From Przewalskia tangutica (taxonomy: Eukaryota > Streptophyta > Magnoliopsida > Solanales > Solanaceae): DNA of 64,000 bases. Position 1 is the stretch's first letter; each line of letters starts with the position of its first letter. The notes under the pieces were generated by a model. The model was given only the letters and a program-made list of their open reading frames with translations. It made no database searches and had not been told where the DNA came from. The position numbers were made by a program, and so were the translations under genes. Positions 57,339 through 64,000 of the stretch are shown here, in pieces. Location: NCBI GenBank assembly GCA_029844215.1, contig CM056724.1:29302446-29366445 (forward strand). Direction: 5' to 3'.

Positions 57339-57944
57339 CGGTTACTTGAGCTACACGAAAGGTGAAAGAATACAGTAAAGTTCTGCGATTCATGTTTATA
57401 GAAAGGGACTTCCCAAAGTTTGAACCAAAAAATTGTCCAACTATCAAATAAAGAAATAATAGGGAATTGGCTAAAAATAATAATTTTAGGAGTTGCTTGT
57501 GTTATTCTTGTCCTGGATGTTTTATAGCTGCCACGCTGGAAGAGCTCGTAATTACACGTGGCAAGAAGGAAATCTAAGGGTAGATATAGGTACACGTGTA
57601 CTCAAGAAATAAACAGGAAATGGAGCAGGTAGTTAAGGCAGTTTGTCATATATTGAATTTGTTTGAATATTATTTTGGAATAGGATTGGACGGTGGTGCT
57701 GTGGAAAATAGACTTGTAAAGAGCAATAGATAACGCCACAAATTGGTACGACAAGAGTGGCCACCGGATGAAAATTACTTATAACCAACAAATTGATTAT
57801 AAACATAAATAATTCTATTTCTATTGAGAGTTTGAACAATATTTGTTATGGTTTAGACAACACGTATGCATGGACTCATGAAGTAATTATTTCTCGCCTA
57901 ATATCTCGAATATATTATATAGAAGGTGAGCCCCCACAGACGAT
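57339..57944. other. Unassigned stretch
   Basis: AT-rich DNA without recognisable genes. Confidence 0.4.
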
Positions 57945-58138
57945 AGTGTTTAAAATACTAGTCATCTGTCTCAATTTTAGCGTCTTAATTTGACTGAACA
58001 TAAAATTTAAGAAATAAATAAAGATTTTTAAATTTTATGATTTTAAATTAAAGATGTGTGTAATCTTTTAAATTTTGTGGTTCTAAATTTGTCATAGCAT
58101 ACTAAATATAGAAAGATACATTATTTTAAGTATATAAT
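57945..58138. repeat. MITE fragment
   Basis: CATCTGTCTCAATTTTAGCGTCTTAATTTGACTG... resembles the 5' arm of a MITE type common in Solanaceae. It is truncated at about 58138 by LTR-like DNA. Confidence 0.45.
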
Positions 58139-58516
58139 CTGGCAGAAATCGGGACTCAATGCAGTGAAGCGTCGCGGCGCAAGGAAGTAAGAGTCGCGGC
58201 GCCAACCTGCAGAGCCGCGGCGACGAAAGTTCAGAGGCTCCTGTGAAGTTCTCGGCTGATTTAGTGTCGCGGCGCCGATGCGGAATTTTAAGAAAAATAA
58301 GCCGAATTTCAGTCAGAAACCCTAAAACTCATAAAGGGTTTTGGGACAATTATAAATAGAAAGTCTTGGCTCATTATTCGGGGACCAGAAATCACCTTTT
58401 GAGAGCAGATTTAGAGCTTAAGGATTTTTGCAATTCTAGTTCTTCAGAATTAGCGTATGTATGAGATTTTTAGTTTGTAATTCCTTTATTATGAAAGCCG
58501 GATTCGCTTGAACCCC
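58139..58516 (+). repeat. LTR fragment with GC-rich cluster and TATA box
   Basis: Four GTCGCGGCGCC-type motifs at 58165-58280, then a TATAAATAG box at 58351-58359 and a leader-like sequence up to the Ogre LTR insertion. The family was not identified. The partner edge is missing. Confidence 0.5.
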
Positions 58517-60925
58517 TGTTGACACCCAATTTTGACCCATCTTTTAGTCGTTTCTTGCAATTTTAAGTGTTTTAGGACACCACATTTTAATCACAATTTT
58601 TTGGCATTTTTGTATATTTTTTACCTAACATTCTATGTTGTTTTATTTTTTGTAAATTGGCATCATGTTTTTACTTTTAATTAGGTATTAAACATTTTTC
58701 AAATATTATGTTTGCGCGATCATTTTATTTTAATAATTTTGCATCTCTTTAAATAATTAATTGACATCCCGTCTTTACTTTTAATCAGGCATTAAATATT
58801 TATTAAATATTGTATTTTATTACTATTTCATCGGCATTTGCATTTTAATAATTTTGCATCTTTTTAAATAATTTTTCTGTTAAATAATAAACCTGTTTTG
58901 CATTCTTTGTCAAATCAGTCCAGTCCAAGGCACAATCTGGATCAGTCCAATCCGCCAAAAACCGAAGCCCAAACTTAGGCCAAAAAATGAAGCCCAATAC
59001 ACCTTTCATCTTTTTCTACAATACCCAAAACCCAAAACCTAAATACCACTATAAATAAAAACCCTCCATTCCCACCTTAAAAAGAGCCAGCCGCACACTC
59101 CTCATTTCATTTGGAAAGGGCCCTCCCCTCTTCTTTTCTCGTCCGCCGCCGCCGCCGCAATCCGCCGGAGCTCTGCTCCGGTGACATCTCTTCTTCTCTT
59201 AGGCTCACCACTAACGCCACCATTTCCCTTATCCCCTCCAAAAAAACACACAGACACTAATCGAACCCACACCCGTCGCTAAAACCCCCATACCCTCAAC
59301 TGCCATCGCCGTCGACCCCCCATCCGACGAACCAACCGTCGATCGAACCATTGAACCGTCGACTAACCACTGCTCGGCGAACTACACCAACACCACCACC
59401 GCTCCATCTCCAAGAAACCCCACAACCAGCTCACACCCCACCGCCCGCCTCGCTTCAAACCACTAGGCGCTGCCTTCCGCGATAGCGAAGTTGACGCCGC
59501 CATCCCAATCTCGCCGTATTTGCACTCCAGCTTACTGGTTATTCTTTAACTTTGCGCTATATATTTTGTTTGTTCGACGATTTATTTCTTGATTTGAATC
59601 TCGCCGGAGTTTAAAAACTCCGGCGACTGCTGGTTAATGTTTTATTGTTTTCGTCGGAATGGTGTTGCCATTGTCAACTAGTTTTGCTATCTTTTCGGAA
59701 AGATTTTGGATCATTTTTCATTTCTCCGTCTATGTTGTTTTCACTGTTCCGCGATACATTTGAGTTTGTCGTGTCACTGATTTTCTGAATTCGTCGCCCA
59801 AATGACATTCGAATTCCGCTGACGCTGATGCATTTCGCGATATGTCGTTGTATGTTGCCTCGTTTCGATGTTTTCCTACTGCTCGTTGATCGATTTTTCT
59901 CAATTTTGTTGCAATCGCTTCGTTGTTTTTCTGCTATTTTTAGATCGTTTCCGCTGTTGATCGTCACGGATCAGTTTAACAATCTTGCCCTTTATTTTAA
60001 ACTGATTGGAACAATTTCTTATTTCCAAAAGAACAGATATTGCACTGTTGTTACTTTACTGGTTTGAACATGATACTACACTTTGATTGACCAATGAAAA
60101 AGTTATCCGTCGATTTTTTAGGCCTCCGCAGTTGCAAAGACAGAATATAAAATAAAATGAAGTTTTCTGGGCAATGATGATTTCTTCCACTTACACAGGA
60201 TAACCAACATGCTACCGGCGAATTTTCAGAATGGACTTGTTTAGGATGTCCCACTTTATTTTATATATCTGAGCCCTCCGCGTTTAAAACTATTACTGTT
60301 TTGGAGCAGATCTGAAGGTTTTATTTATTTTATTGTTTCTAACAATATTGGCCGATGAAGGAATCTTCGTCTGATTTTCAAGGCCCTGTGCAAAAGACGA
60401 GTTTATTTTTGGCTTTACTTATTAATTCTTATCATTATTTTAAAATTATTTATTATATTACTAACACTTTTACTAAGTGTTTATGCAGGTATCCGGAGAT
60501 GCATTTCAAAAAGAATGTCCCGGGGTTTTATTTTATGTCGCATTTAATTTTAGTTTTATTATTCTGTATTGCATTTTATTTTAATTGTAAATTATGAAAA
60601 AATGCTTAGAATAGGTAGAATAAAAGCCAATATATAATTAACCTAGGTTTGAACGGATAACCGCAAGTTAGCGGATCTTAAAGGATGTCTAACCCCTTCC
60701 CTTTAGGATAATAGAGAACCCTGATCCAGAATCTCATTAATTTCGTAGACCATTAAATGAAGATTAATTCCAGTATTTTTTATTGCAATAAATCAAGTGT
60801 CCTAATTCACTTAAATAATTATGTGGCGACTCCTTAAAATCAGCATTATTGCTCCATCCAAAGAACCGCGCCAAAGAGCAACGTCATGATACCGCTCGCA
60901 CTCGAGGTCAAAAACGCGCGATACA
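58517..60925 (+). repeat. 5' LTR of the second Ogre/Tat element (about 2409 bp)
   Basis: TGTTGACACCC at 58517; the end near 60925 (CGCGATACA) is set by likeness to the GGGCGTGACA end of the other element and by PBS-like CGACTACCGAGGATAATC directly after. It contains the conserved block 60640-60760 and an intron-acceptor-like TTTATGCAG at 60480-60488. Confidence 0.7.
59050..59057 (+). promoter_or_regulatory. TATA box of the second Ogre LTR
   Basis: CACTATAAATAAAAACCC, followed about 90 nt later by (CCG)n and a long leader. Position in the LTR fits the U3/R boundary. Confidence 0.6.
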
Positions 60926-62192
60926 CGACTACCGAGGATAATCAGGTTCTTGACCATAGCAAATCTAGGTTTATTATTGCTTGGCTTTATTTTTATTTGT
61001 TAAAAATGCCTTAAAATTGCTTGCTTTAATTTTGTATGCTTAACTGTTTTAATTGCTATTTGTTTTACTGTTTTCCTTAAACTGACATTCCGCTCATATT
61101 TCTTCCACTCTGGAAAATCCACAATATCACACACTACATGCGAGGTGCGCTGGGTGCATCAACAAAACTTTTTCTTCGAAATCCAGATTTAGGAGAGTTG
61201 GTAATATACGTGGAGTGCCCGGTCTAACCGGTGGCCGCGTAGCCTTCTCACTCGAGTTGTCCGCTCGGGAACCTTGCGTCTAGTAAGCCAAATCTTAGAA
61301 AGCTTAAGATAGAGCTATGCCACCTTTTTTTTTATTAAGTCATGCATGCATAAACCTTAGGTGGGTTAATCATTGGTATTAACGCCACAATTAGAAATCC
61401 ACCAAATTTGTCGACGGGTTTCACAACCCAACGACCCATTAGCATACTATGTGTAGCTTGATGATGATAGACGGATCCAAGTCTGGTCATGACACGCCGG
61501 AATTGGAAAAAGTGCACCGTCATTAATGTTTAGCAACTTTGGTCAATCTATTCCAATCTCGCATATTTGGCGTTTAGGCCGACCTCTGGCATAAGAGAGG
61601 TCCCATGCATATTAGGCGCGCGCTTGATTTGCATGTTTTTTTTTACTATTGTTGTCGCTAGCAATTCTGTACATATTATTTAATGTAATAATTATCCTTT
61701 TAACTCCTGTACATATCATGCTATGTGCTTATAACTCCGGCCACGAGCATTTGCATTTTGCACTTTTTGTTGTCACATTGCAATCAGTACTTCTACTGCG
61801 TAAATCACTCTTGAATAGCGCAACTTGGACTTTGTGAAATATCAACCACCAGTTCGGCCGAACCAATCAGGGGAGTCTTTGACTATATTGCCACGCTCTT
61901 ACATTTTATTATTTTTGTGACTTGCCTACTCTCACCCATTTATCATATTTTTGCAGGAAGACCGTCCTCGCAAATAGTCGAGGGCGGCCGGAAAAAAAAA
62001 GGAAGAAAAAAAAATCATCACAAGAGTGAGTTGAAGTTATGTTGACGGAAAGAAGTCAGCTTATACTAGATTCAACGAAGCATTGCTATGGGTCCTATAT
62101 TTTGTATCTTTATACATATTTGCAAATTCAATTGATATGTCTAGTGTCGATTACATAATTCTTTATCATGCATTTTACAACATAATCATTCC

Positions 62193-64000
62193 GAACTACG
62201 CGTGTCTGATTCTCACCATACGGTGTGATACTTAGGCAACCCGTCTAGGGTTCGACACCACATAAAAAAAAGGGAAAAAAAAAGGGGGGGCATATTTGGT
62301 TCACCCATTCGTTGCATTTATCCAATCACAGACATTCATTATTGCATTTCAATCATTCTATCACATACATTCATTCATGCATTTCATTCATTTCATCACA
62401 TCCATTCATTTTTTTCATTACATTCCTTTTACTTTGCATTAGTCTTATATTGAACAATCATTTGTTTTGCACAGCTTTTACTTTTGCATTTCTTTCATGA
62501 ATGAATTCTTTTTAAAGCATACGTTTTATAACATATCTGAATGAACTACGCGCACCTGATATCCTCGGCGGGATACATAGGCAGCCCTATTCGGGTTCGG
62601 TACTATTTATTCAAAAAATACAAAAATATTTTTATTCAAAAAACATTTAAAAAAAACTCTTTTAAGTATCATTGTTTGACTTGGTTGATACCAACACAGT
62701 TAGGAGTGTGCATAGGAAAGAATGAGTAATAATCAATATGAGTTGACTTCGTGGTAAACCATACATTCTTTTGGTACCTTTTATTCACCCGTAAATGATA
62801 TTGTCTTGCATGTTTTCAAGATAAGAATGAAATCAACCTCATCGTTTCATATGCATTGTGTGGTGATTTTTAGAATAAGTTCAATTGTATTGCATTGTGA
62901 TCTAGAACTTGGCCTGAATGTTTGTTGAGGCGAAATCCTGAGTAATACTCAGTATAGAAAATGATCGTAGGCTTTCTTTGACCCGTTTGAGCCTTTTCAG
63001 CCTACCAAATAACATTATCCGTAGTACACCCCTTTTCAGCCTAAAACTTGTTCTTTCGACAACCGCATATTACACCTATACCCTTTCTGAGTGCGTACAC
63101 ATATCCCTCTCTTGACCCGACCTCCTTGAGCGCTTTAGAAATGTGCAAGTGGCTGACAAAATTCTGCGTCGAAATTTGCAAATACAAAAATTGTCAAAGT
63201 CCCAAAAGGGAAAAAAAACATAAATGACGACTTCACAAAAAGAAGAAATCAAAAGCCCCGAAAAAAAAAAAGAATAAAAATGAGAGAATAACTTTGGAAA
63301 AAATGGGGCTCCAAACGAAAGGTTAAAAAAGAAGTCAGTATAGAAAACTGGGACAAAAAGAAAGTAGGTCAGCATTAAAGCACACAAATATCAAGCACGA
63401 ACGTAGTCCAACGCTCGAGGAAGGATTAGTCACTTTTACCCAAATGATATTCATCTCTTCCCCTAAACCTACATTACAAGCCCGTGACAAGCCCTACATG
63501 ATCTTATACTGAGGGTTCTCACATTAGTGGATACTTACATGATGGTCAAGCCTATGGTATCACAATTGCATACATTGAACATCCTTTTCGAGCGAGCGCA
63601 TTTCTAAACGCCTCAAAATTCAAAATACCGGAATATATGTGAGAAATGGACTTTCTTGGTGATGGCATTTGAAACGCGAGATTACGTGTAGTTCAAACCT
63701 TGGTCGCAAGCGCGTGGTACTTAGGTGTCCGAGGTACCATTTGAAACTATAGGAATTACCCGTGTCACTTGGTTAGATCGAAGTGAATAACTAATTCCTA
63801 AGCACAATACTAATTGTGGTATCAAGTCGAACGCGAGGTCGTTTTTCACTTTTTCAAAAAAATACATATATAAAAATTCTCATTTTTGCATCGCGAACTA
63901 CGCTTGACTGATTCCTCAATGGATATGTAGCGGTCACATTGCTTCGGTCCACATTGTTTGAAAACCCATAAAATCATGTTTTGCATCACTTAACTACGCT
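62193..64000 (+). repeat. Three and a part copies of the Ogre hairpin motif
   Basis: Copies at 62193-62256, 62543-62600 and 63895-63949, plus the start of another at 63991, each begin (G/T)AACTACGC, then CTGAT, a short hairpin, GATA(C/T)(T/A/G)TAG and a GG(T)TCG(A/G) end. TTTTGCATC precedes the last two. The DNA between them shows no coding frame that I recognise; A-rich and pyrimidine-rich tracts fill 62260-62500 and 63200-63320. Confidence 0.6.

Larger units (their letters stand above)
58517..64000 (+). mobile_element. Second Ogre/Tat element, plus strand, 5' part only
   Basis: LTR 58517-60925 starts TGTTGACACCCAATTTTGACCC like the first Ogre element. The 5' internal region 60926-61560 parallels the reverse complement of 18890-19408 (for example CGAGTTGTCCGCTCGGGAACC and GGTGGGTTAATCATTGG). 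The element then goes directly to sequence matching 17380-17410 (GACCTCTGGCATAAGAGAGGTCCC), so ORF1 is absent. No gag is recognisable before the window ends. Copies of the hairpin motif occur at 62193, 62543, 63895 and 63991. Confidence 0.75.

Overview
The window is repeat-dense nuclear DNA of a flowering plant, most likely an asterid of the nightshade family (Solanaceae). Support comes from a spliced plant-type HIPP gene, plant Ty1/copia and Ty3/gypsy elements (Ogre/Tat and Athila lineages), tRNA-derived SINEs, and MITE types that I recall as common in Solanaceae. The family call is an inference from memory of these repeats. There are no bacterial features.

Layout. 1-3275: long LTR on the minus strand (TGTTACACCCC start at its right edge) with two tandem arrays. 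3276-4946: broken fragment of a retroelement accessory ORF on the plus strand. 4947-22215: large Ogre/Tat Ty3 element on the minus strand, with 3' LTR, repeat-rich 3' UTR, decayed integrase, second RNase H, RT, protease, gag and ORF1, PBS, and a truncated 5' LTR. 22256-25047: 5'-truncated copia relic fused to that LTR. 25390-25653: complete SINE with an 18-nt target duplication. 25835-27372: solo copia-type LTR with 5-bp duplication CACAA. 27373-28740: nothing recognised. About 28.74-46.42 kb: block bounded by inverted CACTA-like termini, carrying Ogre-leader-like sequence in a tandem duplication. It contains a hAT element (32372-44498), which itself contains a deleted Athila element (35833-44387). 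47159-48064: the only host gene, a two-exon heavy-metal-associated isoprenylated protein (HIPP) on the minus strand, with a Stowaway MITE filling its intron and another MITE starting 7 nt past its stop codon. 48776-54610: young but coding-defective copia element with TTAAG duplications. 54920-55910: second solo LTR. 56310-57338: SINE split by a hAT MITE. 57945-58516: MITE and LTR fragments. 58517-64000: second Ogre/Tat element on the plus strand, running off the window.

Functionally, only the HIPP gene looks like an active host locus. The rest is a nest of insertions whose order can be read from target duplications: CACTA, then hAT, then Athila; SINE, then MITE; host DNA, then copia. The least explained signals are a recurrent hairpin motif of about 60 nt in both Ogre elements, a hairpin-bearing minisatellite in the Ogre 3' UTR, and a GC-rich TCGCGGCGCC-type motif cluster just upstream of TATA boxes in several unrelated LTRs. 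All protein assignments are by eye from motifs; no database search was run.
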